A DNA stretch of 35,834 bases from positions 1-35,834 of the forward strand of contig CAMFEK010000020.1 in NCBI GenBank assembly GCA_945949395.1, in the 5' to 3' direction. The translations under genes and the position numbers were made by a program. Every line of letters starts with the position of its first letter. The first letter of the stretch is position 1. The notes under the pieces were generated by a model. It saw only the letters and a list, made by a program, of their open reading frames with translations. It ran no database searches and had not been told where the DNA came from. Source of the stretch: an uncultured Clostridia bacterium (GTDB taxonomy: Bacteria > Bacillota > Clostridia > Christensenellales > Borkfalkiaceae). Below, piece by piece: positions 14,723 to 22,904 of this stretch.

Positions 14723-15718
14723 TTATCTTTCCTCTCTAAAATAACTCAACCCCAAGGACGCGGGCGGCTGATTTTCCTTTTTGCCGCGAATGCTCGTGAA
14801 GATGAGCACGATGATGGTAACCACGTAAGGGATCAACGGGAACAATTTGAGTTGCGCGAACGTGAAACTTGCGTTGGGGAAGAAAAGACTGACGTAGCTC
14901 GAAATGATATACAGAGCGCCGAACACGATGGAGCCGAGAATGGCGAAGTCGGGTTTCCAAAGCGTAAAGATGACGAGCGCGATGGAGAGCCAACCGATGC
15001 CCTCGACGGTATCCGCGACGGTTGCGCCGACGATGCCGCCCATATATTCCATGACGTAGGTGAGCCCGCCGAGACCGGCGATCGCGCCGCCCAAAATGAC
15101 GAACACGTATTTATACGCCGTGACGTTGATACCGACGGCGTCCGCCGTAGCGGGGCTTTCGCCGATGGCGCGAAGGTTCAAACCGATCTTCGTGCGTCTG
15201 AGCAGGATAGCCGCCGCGACGGCGATGAAGATGCCGAAATAGGTGAGGAAGCCCTGCCCCAAGAAAATCTTGCCGAACCAGCCGAGATTGTCCGCAAAGG
15301 GCAGATACGCCTTGAAAAAGTTGAGTCCCGCCGCGGACAAAAGGGTGCCCGTTTCCCCTACCAGCACGACGTTATTGATGAAATAGGAAGAGAACCCTAC
15401 CCCGAAAATGGTAACGGCGAGACCGGTAACGTTCTGGTTGGAACGAAGGGAGACGGTGAGTACGGCGTAGATGCCGGCGAGCGCGCCCGAAAAGAGCATG
15501 GCAAACAGGATGGCGAGCAAGATAGTGACGAATCCGATCGGGTTTGCCGTAGCGTTGAGATAGATGCCGGCGCCGAAACAGCCGCCCGCGGCGCCCACGC
15601 ACATGATGCCGGGAATACCGAGGTTGAGGTGACCGCTCTTTTCGGTCAAAATTTCACCGACGCAGCCGAACAGGAAGATGACGCCGAATTCGATGGCGCT
15701 GAAAATAAACGTATCCAT
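14723..15718 (-). CDS. Nucleoside ABC transporter permease (BMP-type system, second permease)
   Basis: The 331-residue polytopic membrane protein has about eight to nine hydrophobic segments and family-typical stretches: TEKSGHLNLGIPGIMCVGA near the N-terminus, GESPATADAVGINV in a cytoplasmic loop and GAIAGLGG after it. These belong to the BPD_transp_2 permeases that work with BMP-family lipoproteins (Bacillus YufQ/NupQ, Streptococcus mutans BmpD type). It forms the membrane channel with the permease encoded just upstream, 3 bp away. Last gene of the purine uptake operon. Confidence 0.92.
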   Translation of the reverse strand: MDTFIFSAIEFGVIFLFGCVGEILTEKSGHLNLGIPGIMCVGAAGGCFGAGIYLNATANPIGFVTILLAILFAMLFSGALAGIYAVLTVSLRSNQNVTGLAVTIFGVGFSSYFINNVVLVGETGTLLSAAGLNFFKAYLPFADNLGWFGKIFLGQGFLTYFGIFIAVAAAILLRRTKIGLNLRAIGESPATADAVGINVTAYKYVFVILGGAIAGLGGLTYVMEYMGGIVGATVADTVEGIGWLSIALVIFTLWKPDFAILGSIVFGALYIISSYVSLFFPNASFTFAQLKLFPLIPYVVTIIVLIFTSIRGKKENQPPASLGLSYFREER

Positions 15719-15721
15719 ATT

Positions 15722-16933
15722 TTATTTCTCCTCCTTATTCTCTTCAAAATTCTCTTCTTTCGCCATTTTGAATTCTTCGGCGAAATCCCTCTTTACCGTC
15801 TCTTCAAAACGGTTCTTTTTGGGTTTTTTAGTCTTTTTATGCTCGCCGTTGAATTTGATCTGATAGGAGATGAAAAATTCGCAAGCGATGACGCAGAAGT
15901 AGATGATACCGATAATGACGGAGGAGAGCGCTTCGCTCGTAAAACCGAAATCGGTACGAACCTGACCCATACCGCGGGTGAGGAAGGTAATGAAGAAGGA
16001 GGTGAGGACGATGATGAGGGGATCGAATTTACCCAGCCAAGCCGCCATGATCGCGGTAAAGCCCATATTGTTATCGTAATTCGACCCGACCGCATGGTTG
16101 ATGGAGCCGGAGATGAGCAATCCCACGATGCCGCAGATGGCGCCGGAGAGCAGGAGCGTACGAATGATGACGCCCTTGACGTTGACGCCGATATATCTCG
16201 CCGTGTTCTCGCTTTCGCCGACGACGGAGAGCTCGTAGCCGTGCTTGCTGAAACGAAGGTAGGCGAACATGAAAACGGTGAGCAGGACGACCACGAAAAG
16301 GGTGAGAAGGTACTTATTGCCGAACAGATCGGGCAAGACGCCCGCCTCGAGAGGGGTCATCGTGCCGGTACCCTTGGGATACCAGTAGGAGATGAAGAAA
16401 CAGACGAGGTGGAAGGCGATGTAGTTCATCATGAGGGTGAACAGGGATTCGTTGGTGCGGAAAAACGCCTTGAAGAGGGCGGGAATGACCGCCCACAGCG
16501 CGCCTGCCGCGATGGCGGAAACCGTCATGATGAGCCACACGACGGGGTCGGGAAGTTTGCCGCCGAGATAGAACATACACATCGTGGAGGTGAGACAGCC
16601 CATCAGGATCTGCCCGTTGCCGCCGAGGTTCCAGAACTTCATTTTGAACGCGGGAACGAGCGCGAGCGATACGCCGAGCAGAAGAGCCGTATCCTGTAAA
16701 AGGAGCCATCTTCTTCGCTCGGTGCCGAAGGCGCCCGAAAAGAGGGAGGCGAACACGTCGAAAAATCCCTTTTTGCCGTCCGCCGCTACGGTTACGAATA
16801 TGCCGCAGACGAGAAGTCCTGCGAAAATGGCGATAAAACGAATGAGGATCCCCTTCCAAAGAGGCAACCCGCCTCGCTTGGCGATGTGGAACAAGGGTTC
16901 CCGAACGGATTTTTCGGTTTTTACATTACTCAT
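15722..16933 (-). CDS. Nucleoside ABC transporter permease (first permease)
   Basis: The 403-residue protein has a basic N-terminal tail, a hydrophobic core of about nine helices with GNGQILMGCL, WAVIPALFKAFFRTNESLFTLMMNYIA and GESENTARYIGVNVKGVI, all typical of YufP-like BPD_transp_2 permeases, and an unusually long charged C-terminal tail rich in Lys and Glu (about 45 residues). Its start overlaps the ATPase stop by 8 bp, and its stop is 3 bp from the next start, so the three membrane-complex genes are tightly coupled. The tail is longer than usual in the family; what it does is unknown. Confidence 0.92.
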   Translation of the reverse strand: MSNVKTEKSVREPLFHIAKRGGLPLWKGILIRFIAIFAGLLVCGIFVTVAADGKKGFFDVFASLFSGAFGTERRRWLLLQDTALLLGVSLALVPAFKMKFWNLGGNGQILMGCLTSTMCMFYLGGKLPDPVVWLIMTVSAIAAGALWAVIPALFKAFFRTNESLFTLMMNYIAFHLVCFFISYWYPKGTGTMTPLEAGVLPDLFGNKYLLTLFVVVLLTVFMFAYLRFSKHGYELSVVGESENTARYIGVNVKGVIIRTLLLSGAICGIVGLLISGSINHAVGSNYDNNMGFTAIMAAWLGKFDPLIIVLTSFFITFLTRGMGQVRTDFGFTSEALSSVIIGIIYFCVIACEFFISYQIKFNGEHKKTKKPKKNRFEETVKRDFAEEFKMAKEENFEENKEEK

Positions 16934-18479
16934 GGGATTCCTCCTTTTTGCTTTCCGTCGCGACCGTTTTCGTCATCAATCTACCGATCTCTTCCTTGCT
17001 CGTCTCTCTGCCGTTCACCTCGCCCGTGATCCTGCCGGAACCGATGACGAGGATCCTGTCGCAGAGCGAAATCAAAACGTCGAGATCTTCGCCGACGAAG
17101 ATGACGGCGGTGCCGCGTTTCTTCTGGTCGTTCAAAAGATTATATATGAGATACGAGGAGTTGATGTCCAGCCCTCTCACGGGGTAAGCCGCCATCAATA
17201 CCTTGGGTTCAGACGCGATTTCGCGCCCCACGAGCACCTTCTGCACGTTGCCGCCGGAGAGGCGACGGACGGGCGTATGCACGTTGGGGGTGACGACCTC
17301 GAGGCTGCTCACGATCTCGTTCGTCAGTTTTCCGGGATCCTTTCTGTTGAGGAAGGGCGTTTTGCCCTTGCGATAGCTGCGGAGCATGACGTTATCGACG
17401 AGATCCATGTTGCCGACTAAGCCCATGCCGAGTCTGTCCTCGGGCACGAAGGAGAGCCGAACGCCCATTTCGCGAATCTGCAAGGGCGTTTTGTCCTGCA
17501 AATTTTCCATCTTGCCCGTCGCGGGATCGAGGTAGGAAATTTTGCCGTTTTTCAGCTTTTGGAGACCCGCGATGGCTTCCAAAAGTTCCCTTTGACCGCT
17601 GCCCGCGATGCCGGCGATGCCCAAAATCTCGCCCGAACGGGCGATAAAGGATACGTCGTCGAGAACCTTTACGCCCTCTCTGTCCATGCAGTCGACGTGC
17701 TCGACGAAGAGGCGATCCACCGTATTTTCCGGCTGACTCCGCTCGATGTTGAGTTCCACCTTTTTGCCGACCATCATTTCGGTCAGCTGGCTTTCGCTCG
17801 TTTCGCTCGTGACGACGGAACCGACGTTTTCCCCTTTGCGGAGCACGGCGACGCGGTCGGAGACGGCGAGCACCTCGTGGAGCTTATGCGTGATGATGAT
17901 GATGGACTTCCCGTCCTCCTTCATGCGGCGGAGCACGGAAAACAGCTTTTCCGTTTCGCTCGGCGTCAAAACGGCGGTAGGCTCGTCCAAAATGAGGATA
18001 TCCGCGCCGCGGTACAGTACCTTGACGATTTCCACCGTCTGTTTTTCGGAGACAGACATATCGTAGATCTTCTTTTTGGGATCGATATGGAAGCCGTACT
18101 TGTCGGCGATTTCCTTCACTTTCGCGTTTACGCTCTTGATGCTGTATTTGCTCCCGTCGTTGACGCCGAGCACGATGTTCTGCGCCGCCGTGAATACGTC
18201 GACGAGCTTGAAGTGCTGATGGATCATACCGATCTTATAATGAAAGGCGTCCAAAGGAGATTTGATGACGACTTCCTTTCCGTCCACGAAGATCTGCCCT
18301 TCGTCGGGGAAATAAATGCCGGAGATCATGTTCATGAGCGTCGTCTTGCCGCAACCGTTTTCGCCGAGGATGGAAAGAATTTCACCCTTGTAAAGCGAGA
18401 GGTTTATTTTGTTGTTGGCGATGACCTTTCCGAAAAACTTGGAAATATTCTTCAGCTCTAAGGCAACTGTTTTTTCCAC
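16926..18479 (-). CDS. Nucleoside ABC transporter ATP-binding protein (two ATPase domains)
   Basis: This 517-residue protein is a tandem ABC ATPase like Bacillus YufO/NupO and the sugar importer RbsA. Domain 1 (~1-240) has Walker A GENGCGKTT, a degenerate signature (MSVSEKQTVEI) and Walker B LILDEPTAVLTPSE. Domain 2 (~255-505) has a degenerate Walker A (GIAGSGQRELLEAIAGL), LSGGNVQKVLVGREIA and the family-typical AAYPVRGLDI in place of a normal Walker B. It powers import through the two permeases. The start is GTG at 18479 with GGAG nine bases upstream; a stretch 40 bp upstream can pair over this start. Confidence 0.94.
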   Translation of the reverse strand: MEKTVALELKNISKFFGKVIANNKINLSLYKGEILSILGENGCGKTTLMNMISGIYFPDEGQIFVDGKEVVIKSPLDAFHYKIGMIHQHFKLVDVFTAAQNIVLGVNDGSKYSIKSVNAKVKEIADKYGFHIDPKKKIYDMSVSEKQTVEIVKVLYRGADILILDEPTAVLTPSETEKLFSVLRRMKEDGKSIIIITHKLHEVLAVSDRVAVLRKGENVGSVVTSETSESQLTEMMVGKKVELNIERSQPENTVDRLFVEHVDCMDREGVKVLDDVSFIARSGEILGIAGIAGSGQRELLEAIAGLQKLKNGKISYLDPATGKMENLQDKTPLQIREMGVRLSFVPEDRLGMGLVGNMDLVDNVMLRSYRKGKTPFLNRKDPGKLTNEIVSSLEVVTPNVHTPVRRLSGGNVQKVLVGREIASEPKVLMAAYPVRGLDINSSYLIYNLLNDQKKRGTAVIFVGEDLDVLISLCDRILVIGSGRITGEVNGRETSKEEIGRLMTKTVATESKKEESHE

Positions 18480-18530
18480 TTGTTGGTACTCCTAAATATA
18501 TTTTGTTCGGCTTTCTAAAAACAACAAGTG

Positions 18531-18553
18531 GCGGAGATGAGTAATCTTCGCCA
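18531..18553 (-). terminator. Stem-loop between lipoprotein and ATPase genes
   Basis: Leftward GGCG-A-AGAT pairs with ATCT-C-CGCC, followed by ACTTGTTGTTTTTAG. A partial terminator or 3' stabiliser here would let the binding protein be made in excess, as is common in ABC operons. Confidence 0.5.
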
Positions 18554-18579
18554 ATCTTGCCTATTTTTTTGCTTTTTGA

Positions 18580-19809
18580 TTAGAATTCGGTATTAAGCAG
18601 ATTGATACCGTCGATCTGGAGATCGAAGTAAGGCGCGGAACGGTCGGAGGATTCTGCAAAATACGTGATGCCGTTTGCCGTCTTGATCGCTTCGGTTTCG
18701 CCCTTGTAGTCGCCCATATCCTGAACGTCTGCGAGGTAGGTAAGAACCTTTTCGCCCTTAACGGTGAAGTTAGCAGTGTCGAATACCTGAATCTTGCCGG
18801 ACTTGAGGTCTGCCTTGACCGCTTCGAGCTTTTCAGCGGTGCCCTCTGCCACGTTCTTGCCGAGCTCGGTGAGCTGTACGGAACCCGTCTCGATGGTGCC
18901 CGTCCAGTCGGTTTCGATCTTCTTGCCTGCCTTTACGCAATCGATGATGTATTCAAAGTAAGGAACCCAGTTGATCTTGGAGGATACCAAGAAGGTGTTG
19001 GGGCACTGAGATGCGGTGGAACCGTTGTAGGAAACGTTGGGAACGCCTGCCGTTTCGCACGCGGAGGGAGCGCCCATGGAGTCTGCGTGCTGGGAGATGA
19101 GCGCGCAACCTCTGGAAATCAAAGTGTTGGCAGCTTCTCTTTCAGCTTTCTCGTCGTACCAGGAACCCGTGAAGGTGACGTCCATATAAGCGGAAAGACC
19201 CGCGTCCTTCAAAACGGACTGAACGCCGAGATACCATGCGGTGTAACCGGAAACCACTTCCGCGTAGGTATATGCGCCGACGTAACCGATCTTGATCGCG
19301 CCCTCTTCCGTCTTGTTGGAATCCAAAATCTTGCCCGCGTTGTACATTTCCACGAGCTTCATGCCGCCGACGACGCCCGCGAGATATCTGCCTTCGTAGA
19401 TGGAAGCGAACGCGTTGTGGAAGTTTGCAACGCCTTCCGTCTTGGAATGCGTACCGGTCGCGTGGCAGAATTCCACGTCGGTAAATTCCTTTGCCGCCTG
19501 AATCATGAACTTTTCGTGACCGAAAGAATCCGCGAATACGAGCTTGCAGCCGTTATCGGCGAGGTCAGCCGCGGCGTCGTAGCAAGTGCTGTCTTCTCCG
19601 ATACCCGTCTTTAACACGAGCTCAACGTCCTTGTTTGCGCAGGCGGTCTCCATCGCTTCGATAAAGTTCTTATCGTAGGTGGACTGCTTGTCGTGCAACG
19701 TGATGAGGCCGACTTTCAACTTCTCTTCCGATTCGCCGCAAGATGCGAGGGTAGCTACTGCGCCGACGGCCATGAGAGCCGCAACGCCCAATGCCAAAAC
19801 TTTCTTCAT
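18580..19809 (-). CDS. BMP-family nucleoside-binding lipoprotein
   Basis: The 409-residue protein has a lipoprotein signal peptide (MKKVLALGVAALMAVGA..., lipobox LASC with Cys24). The mature part starts LKVGLITLHDKQSTYDKNF, matching BMP/PnrA-type periplasmic-binding folds, with FADSFGHEKFMIQAAKEF and IGYVGAYTYAEVVSGYTAWYLGVQS. Family members (Treponema TmpC/PnrA, Bacillus YufN) bind purine nucleosides. It feeds the ATPase-permease genes downstream, and the upstream xpt gene supports a purine substrate. AAAGGAG precedes the ATG, with a short inverted repeat just before that. Confidence 0.94.
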   Translation of the reverse strand: MKKVLALGVAALMAVGAVATLASCGESEEKLKVGLITLHDKQSTYDKNFIEAMETACANKDVELVLKTGIGEDSTCYDAAADLADNGCKLVFADSFGHEKFMIQAAKEFTDVEFCHATGTHSKTEGVANFHNAFASIYEGRYLAGVVGGMKLVEMYNAGKILDSNKTEEGAIKIGYVGAYTYAEVVSGYTAWYLGVQSVLKDAGLSAYMDVTFTGSWYDEKAEREAANTLISRGCALISQHADSMGAPSACETAGVPNVSYNGSTASQCPNTFLVSSKINWVPYFEYIIDCVKAGKKIETDWTGTIETGSVQLTELGKNVAEGTAEKLEAVKADLKSGKIQVFDTANFTVKGEKVLTYLADVQDMGDYKGETEAIKTANGITYFAESSDRSAPYFDLQIDGINLLNTEF

Positions 19810-19823
19810 AAGAAACTCCTTTC

Positions 19824-19839
19824 GTCGGAATTTTCCGAC
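19824..19839. promoter_or_regulatory. Inverted repeat GTCGGAA-TT-TTCCGAC upstream of the lipoprotein gene
   Basis: Two 7-bp arms with a 2-nt centre sit directly before the ribosome site of the BMP gene. It could be an operator or a small leader hairpin; no regulator is encoded nearby. Confidence 0.45.
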
Positions 19840-19884
19840 TAAAAAAAATTAAAAAAGTTACTGTAAAAAATTACATTCGGGAAT

Positions 19885-19916
19885 AAAAAAATCCGTGCGA
19901 AATTTTTACGCGCGGA
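19885..19916 (-). terminator. Terminator overlapping the end of xpt
   Basis: TCCGTGCG (19892-19899) pairs with CGCGCGGA (19909-19916) with one mismatch; leftward T7 follows. The xpt stop codon lies in the loop. Some read-through into the transporter genes is likely. Confidence 0.7.
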
Positions 19917-20478
19917 AAGTCACGCTCTCGTCCGTCATGCTGTCGATGAGCGCTAAAGATTCTACTCGGATCCCTTGAGAGCGCAGTTTGTCCCCTGCTC
20001 CCTGAAATCCTTTTTCTATCGCTATGGCGCAACCGACCAAAGTCGCGTCCGCCTGTTTGATAATGTCCGTCAAGCCGTTGATGGCGTTGCCGTTGGCGAG
20101 AAAGTCGTCGACGATGAGCACTCTTTCCCCCTTCGCGATATATTCCTTCGCCACCGCGATCTCATAGGTTTCCCCATGCGTGTAGGAATACACGGAAGAA
20201 GTGTATACCTCCTTGCTCATGTTGGCGCTCTTGTGCTTTTTGGCAAAGACGGAAGGAACGTGCATGGCGATGCCTGCGGCGACCGCGAGCGCGATGCCGG
20301 AAGATTCGATCGTGAGGACTTTCGTGACTTGTTCCCCCGCAAAGAGGCGGGCAATCTCTTCCCCGATCGCCATGATGAGATCGGAATCCATCTGCTGATT
20401 CAAAAAGCTGCCGACCTTGAGAATGTTACCGGGAAGGACTTTGCCGTCCGTCAAAATTTTTTCTTCCAACTTCTTCAT
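19906..20478 (-). CDS. xpt: Xanthine phosphoribosyltransferase
   Basis: The 190-residue protein matches the length and pattern of Xpt: the N-terminal EEKILTDGKVLPGNILKVGSFLNQQMD, the FAKKHKS region, and the PRPP-binding loop VLIVDDFLANGNA. It joins xanthine to phosphoribosyl pyrophosphate to give XMP in the cytoplasm, feeding GMP synthesis. Upstream of a nucleoside importer it forms a purine salvage unit. In many Bacillota xpt carries a purine riboswitch; here the promoter at 20514-20542 leaves a leader of only ~30 nt, too short for one. Confidence 0.96.
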   Translation of the reverse strand: MKKLEEKILTDGKVLPGNILKVGSFLNQQMDSDLIMAIGEEIARLFAGEQVTKVLTIESSGIALAVAAGIAMHVPSVFAKKHKSANMSKEVYTSSVYSYTHGETYEIAVAKEYIAKGERVLIVDDFLANGNAINGLTDIIKQADATLVGCAIAIEKGFQGAGDKLRSQGIRVESLALIDSMTDESVTFRA

Positions 20479-20513
20479 TCGTATGCTCCGTTCGTTTGTG
20501 AATAGATATATTA

Positions 20514-20542
20514 ACTATACCACTTTATAAAACCGAAGTCAA
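20514..20542 (-). promoter_or_regulatory. Promoter of the xpt-transporter operon
   Basis: Leftward TTGACT (20542-20537), 17-bp spacer, TATAGT (20519-20514). GGAG lies before the ATG at 20478. The remaining intergenic bases to 20662 contain no gene and no clear terminator for sigF. Confidence 0.8.
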
Positions 20543-20662
20543 CCGCAAAAAGGGGATTTCCGATTTCTTTTTCTTTTGTACGCAATTCACAAATCTTTTT
20601 TGAAATTTACCATAATCTTCCGCGCGCATCTCACAATTCTATCACACGGGAAAAGGGATTTT

Positions 20663-21385
20663 TCAGCAGAGCCGCGCCTTAAATTCCGCTATCACCTTGC
20701 TTTCGATACGGCTCACCTGCACCTGACTCACGCCGATCGCCTTCGCCACTTCGCTCTGCGTCATATCCCGAAAATACCGAAGGAGAATGATCTTTTTTTC
20801 CCGCTCCGGCAGGTTCTCGATCGCGTCCTTTAGTTGCAATCGATCGATGAGAGCATCCGGATCCTCTTGAGAGGGGATCCTGTCCACCATCTCCCCCGTT
20901 TCCTCATCCTTGTAATCCCCCTTGTCGTAGAGGGAGAGGGGCATTCTCTGCGAACCCATGGTAAAGACGACTTCGCTCTCGTCCATGCCGAATTTTTCCG
21001 CGATGCGTTTGATAGAGGGAGCGTCCCCCTCCTCGGCGGTATACGCCGAGACGAACGCCGCGATATCCTTGGCGCTTTTTTTAATGATGCGCGAGACCTT
21101 GATACTGCCGTCGTCGCGGAGGTACCGTTTGATCTCCCCCGCGATCATGGGAACGGCGTAGGTCGAAAAGCGCACCTCGTAGGAAAAGTCGAACCCCGCG
21201 ATCGCCTTTAAGAGCCCGATGCAAGCGAGCTGATACAGATCGTCGTATTCCACCCCTTTGTTGAGATAACGCTTTACGATGCTTTTGAGCAGGCAGGAAT
21301 TGTGCTTAAGGAGCAGTTCCTTCGCCTCGTTATCCCCCTCTTTTGCCCGTTTTAAGGCGAGAGCGGTCTCCTTTTCGTCAAGCAT
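20663..21385 (-). CDS. sigF: Sporulation sigma factor SigF
   Basis: The 240-residue sigma-70 family protein has region 2 (YDDLYQLACIGLLKAIAGFD and VRFSTYAVPMIAGEIKRYLRDDG), a region 3 segment (PSIKRIAEKFGMDESEV) and region 4 with the helix-turn-helix MTQSEVAKAIGVSQVQVSRIE. Alone it could be SigF or SigG; position directly after spoIIAA and spoIIAB makes it SigF (SpoIIAC), the first forespore-specific factor. Its ATG overlaps the spoIIAB stop by 8 bp. It shows that the organism belongs to a sporulating lineage. Confidence 0.96.
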   Translation of the reverse strand: MLDEKETALALKRAKEGDNEAKELLLKHNSCLLKSIVKRYLNKGVEYDDLYQLACIGLLKAIAGFDFSYEVRFSTYAVPMIAGEIKRYLRDDGSIKVSRIIKKSAKDIAAFVSAYTAEEGDAPSIKRIAEKFGMDESEVVFTMGSQRMPLSLYDKGDYKDEETGEMVDRIPSQEDPDALIDRLQLKDAIENLPEREKKIILLRYFRDMTQSEVAKAIGVSQVQVSRIESKVIAEFKARLC

Positions 21386-21812
21386 TTTCTTCCTTGTACG
21401 AAATGCGTTTTTTGAGCGTGACGACAGTGCCCTTTCCCCTTTCGCTCTCCACGGAAAAATCCGACATGAACATCTGCATGATGGTGAATCCCATGCCCGA
21501 CCGCTCCTCGCTCGTGAGGGTGGTGAAGAAGGGCTTTATCGCCTTTTCCACGTCCTCGATGCCCGCGCCCTCGTCGCGGACGACCACCGAGAGGGTGTCG
21601 CCGTCGAGCTCGCATTCCAAAAATATCCTCCCCTCTCCCCCCTTATACGCGTGCACGATGCAGTTGGTGACCGCTTCGCTCACCGCCGTCTTGATATCGG
21701 AGAGCTCGTTTAAGGAAGGGTTGAGCGGGAGCGCGAACGCCGCCACCGCGTTGCGGCAAAAGCTCTCGTTCTGCGAACAGGAATAAAGTTCCATTTTCAT
21801 ATAGTTTTTCAT
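21378..21812 (-). CDS. spoIIAB: Anti-sigma F factor, serine kinase
   Basis: The 144-residue protein is a GHKL-fold kinase. The N box is AVSEAVTNCIVHAY, the G1 region VVRDEGAGIEDV and the G2 region ERSGMGFTIMQMF. It binds SigF with ATP and keeps it inactive, and it phosphorylates SpoIIAA on serine. GAGGTGG precedes the ATG; the start is 9 bp after the spoIIAA stop. Length is typical. Confidence 0.97.
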   Translation of the reverse strand: MKNYMKMELYSCSQNESFCRNAVAAFALPLNPSLNELSDIKTAVSEAVTNCIVHAYKGGEGRIFLECELDGDTLSVVVRDEGAGIEDVEKAIKPFFTTLTSEERSGMGFTIMQMFMSDFSVESERGKGTVVTLKKRISYKEENA

Positions 21813-21821
21813 GTTGCCACC

Positions 21822-22130
21822 TCAGATTTTTTGAATGAGCGAATACACGCCGCTCATGGATAATATTTTGTCCGCGTTGAAATTCGGCTCCTCGATACTC
21901 ATCGAAATGCCGTACCTCCTCAGCTTTTTGTATCTGCCGATGAGAAAGCCGATTCCCGTGGAATCCATAAAGTTTATCTCGGAGAGATTGAACACCGCCC
22001 TTTCCGCCTGCGCGCTCTCGTCGATGATGCGATCCACCTTTTTGCGAATGAGGGAAGAAGAGTATTCGTCGATGTCGCCGCTCAAAAAGATGGTCAGCGT
22101 GCCCCGATCGAGTTTGTAATTTACGTCCAT
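21822..22130 (-). CDS. spoIIAA: Anti-sigma F factor antagonist
   Basis: The 102-residue STAS-domain protein carries LSGDIDEYSSSLIRKKVD and the phosphorylation loop NFMDSTGIGFLIGRY, with the target Ser57. In its unphosphorylated form it frees SigF from SpoIIAB. It heads the operon. I did not find a convincing SigH promoter upstream (22131-22278), which is A/T-rich and holds no gene. Confidence 0.96.
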   Translation of the reverse strand: MDVNYKLDRGTLTIFLSGDIDEYSSSLIRKKVDRIIDESAQAERAVFNLSEINFMDSTGIGFLIGRYKKLRRYGISMSIEEPNFNADKILSMSGVYSLIQKI

Positions 22131-22278
22131 AGTCTTACCGCCGTTATTTTACTGTTTCCCTATTGTAAGGCAAAAAAGGGATATAAAAATGAAAGTTTCT
22201 GTAAAACGGGCTGTAAAAAGCTCGAAAATGAAACAAAAAAAATTTTTGAAAATTTTTGAAAAAAGATGAAAAAAACAG

Positions 22279-22307
22279 TTGACAAATCCCGCCGAATATT
22301 ATATATT
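22279..22307 (+). promoter_or_regulatory. Promoter of the tRNA array
   Basis: TTGACA (22279-22284), 17-bp spacer, TATATT (22302-22307). A ~50-nt leader follows before the first tRNA. Confidence 0.85.
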
Positions 22308-22365
22308 AAATGAGCGTTGTGCGTGAGTTAAGCCTTGCGAAACGACGTAACCTTGAGTTAGTTGA

Positions 22366-22441
22366 GGGCCTTTAGCTCAGCGGTTAGAGCAGTCGGCTCA
22401 TAACCGATCGGTCCGCGGTTCAAATCCGTGAAGGCCCACCA
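22366..22441 (+). tRNA. tRNA with CAT anticodon (Met, or Ile2 if lysidine-modified)
   Basis: Acceptor GGGCCTT pairs with AAGGCCC, discriminator A, CCA encoded. The anticodon loop reads CTCATAA. It is not an initiator. Clostridial elongator Met tRNAs and AUA-reading Ile2 tRNAs look alike; the D-arm and C4-C5 resemble Ile2 too, so identity is not settled. Confidence 0.95.
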
Positions 22442-22455
22442 TTTCAATTTTATTT

Positions 22456-22532
22456 GGCCCGGTAGCTCAGTTGGTTAGAGCGCCAGCCTGTCACGCTGGA
22501 GGTCGACGGTTCGAGCCCGTTCCGGGTCGCCA
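22456..22532 (+). tRNA. tRNA-Asp (GTC), copy 1
   Basis: Acceptor GGCCCGG pairs with CCGGGTC, discriminator G, CCA encoded; anticodon GTC in CTGTCAC. Identical to the copy at 22905. Confidence 0.97.
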
Positions 22533-22542
22533 AATCCCCTTT

Positions 22543-22568
22543 CCTGTTCGGGGAGAAAGAGAAACAGG
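22543..22568 (+). other. Spacer hairpin between tRNA-Asp and tRNA-Phe
   Basis: CCTGTT (22543-22548) pairs with AACAGG (22563-22568). Likely shapes processing of the precursor. Confidence 0.4.
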
Positions 22569-22572
22569 ATAT

Positions 22573-22648
22573 GCCTTGGTAGCTCAGTTGGTAGAGCGGA
22601 GGACTGAAAATCCTTATGTCGGCGGTTCGATTCCACCCCGAGGCACCA
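22573..22648 (+). tRNA. tRNA-Phe (GAA)
   Basis: Acceptor GCCTTGG pairs with CCGAGGC (one G-T), discriminator A, CCA encoded; anticodon loop CTGAAAA. Confidence 0.97.
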
Positions 22649-22669
22649 ACAAAGCTTTTTAGCTTTGTT
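22648..22669 (+). other. Spacer hairpin between tRNA-Phe and tRNA-Thr
   Basis: AACAAAGCT pairs perfectly with AGCTTTGTT around TTTT. It resembles a weak terminator inside the array. Confidence 0.55.
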
Positions 22670-22670
22670 T

Positions 22671-22746
22671 GCTGGTGTAGCTCAATTGGCAGAGCAGCTG
22701 ATTTGTAATCAGCAGGTTGTGGGTTCGATTCCAATCACCAGCTCCA
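22671..22746 (+). tRNA. tRNA-Thr (TGT)
   Basis: Acceptor GCTGGTG pairs with CACCAGC, discriminator T, CCA encoded; anticodon loop TTTGTAA. Confidence 0.97.
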
Positions 22747-22755
22747 AAATGTAAT

Positions 22756-22840
22756 GGGCAGATTCCAGAGCGGCCAAATGGATCAGACTGTAAATCTGAC
22801 GTCTACGACTTCGGTGGTCCGAATCCACCTCTGCCCACCA
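22756..22840 (+). tRNA. tRNA-Tyr (GTA)
   Basis: Class II tRNA with a long variable arm. Acceptor GGGCAGA pairs with TCTGCCC, discriminator A, CCA encoded; anticodon GTA in CTGTAAA. Confidence 0.97.
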
Positions 22841-22897
22841 AAAGCGTTTACGATGAGTGAACGCTTTTCTTCTGAAATTTTCTCCCCGATCGGGGAG
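22840..22897 (+). other. Two palindromes between tRNA-Tyr and tRNA-Asp
   Basis: AAAAGCGTT (22840-22848) pairs with AACGCTTTT (22860-22868), and CTCCCCGATCGGGGAG (22882-22897) is a perfect 16-bp palindrome. They probably guide RNase processing or partial termination. Confidence 0.5.
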
Positions 22898-22904
22898 TAC
22901 GTTT

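Noticed and set aside
14660..16699. Long + strand open frame (679 codons) opposite the transporter permeases
   Set aside because: Extremely Asp/Glu/Gly/Arg-rich shadow of well-conserved genes on the other strand, with no ribosome site.
20479..20662. Purine riboswitch before xpt
   Set aside because: No aptamer-like conserved core seen, and the promoter lies too close to the start codon.
22131..22278. SigH promoter before spoIIAA
   Set aside because: Expected biologically, but I found no convincing -35/-10 pair in the A/T-rich sequence.
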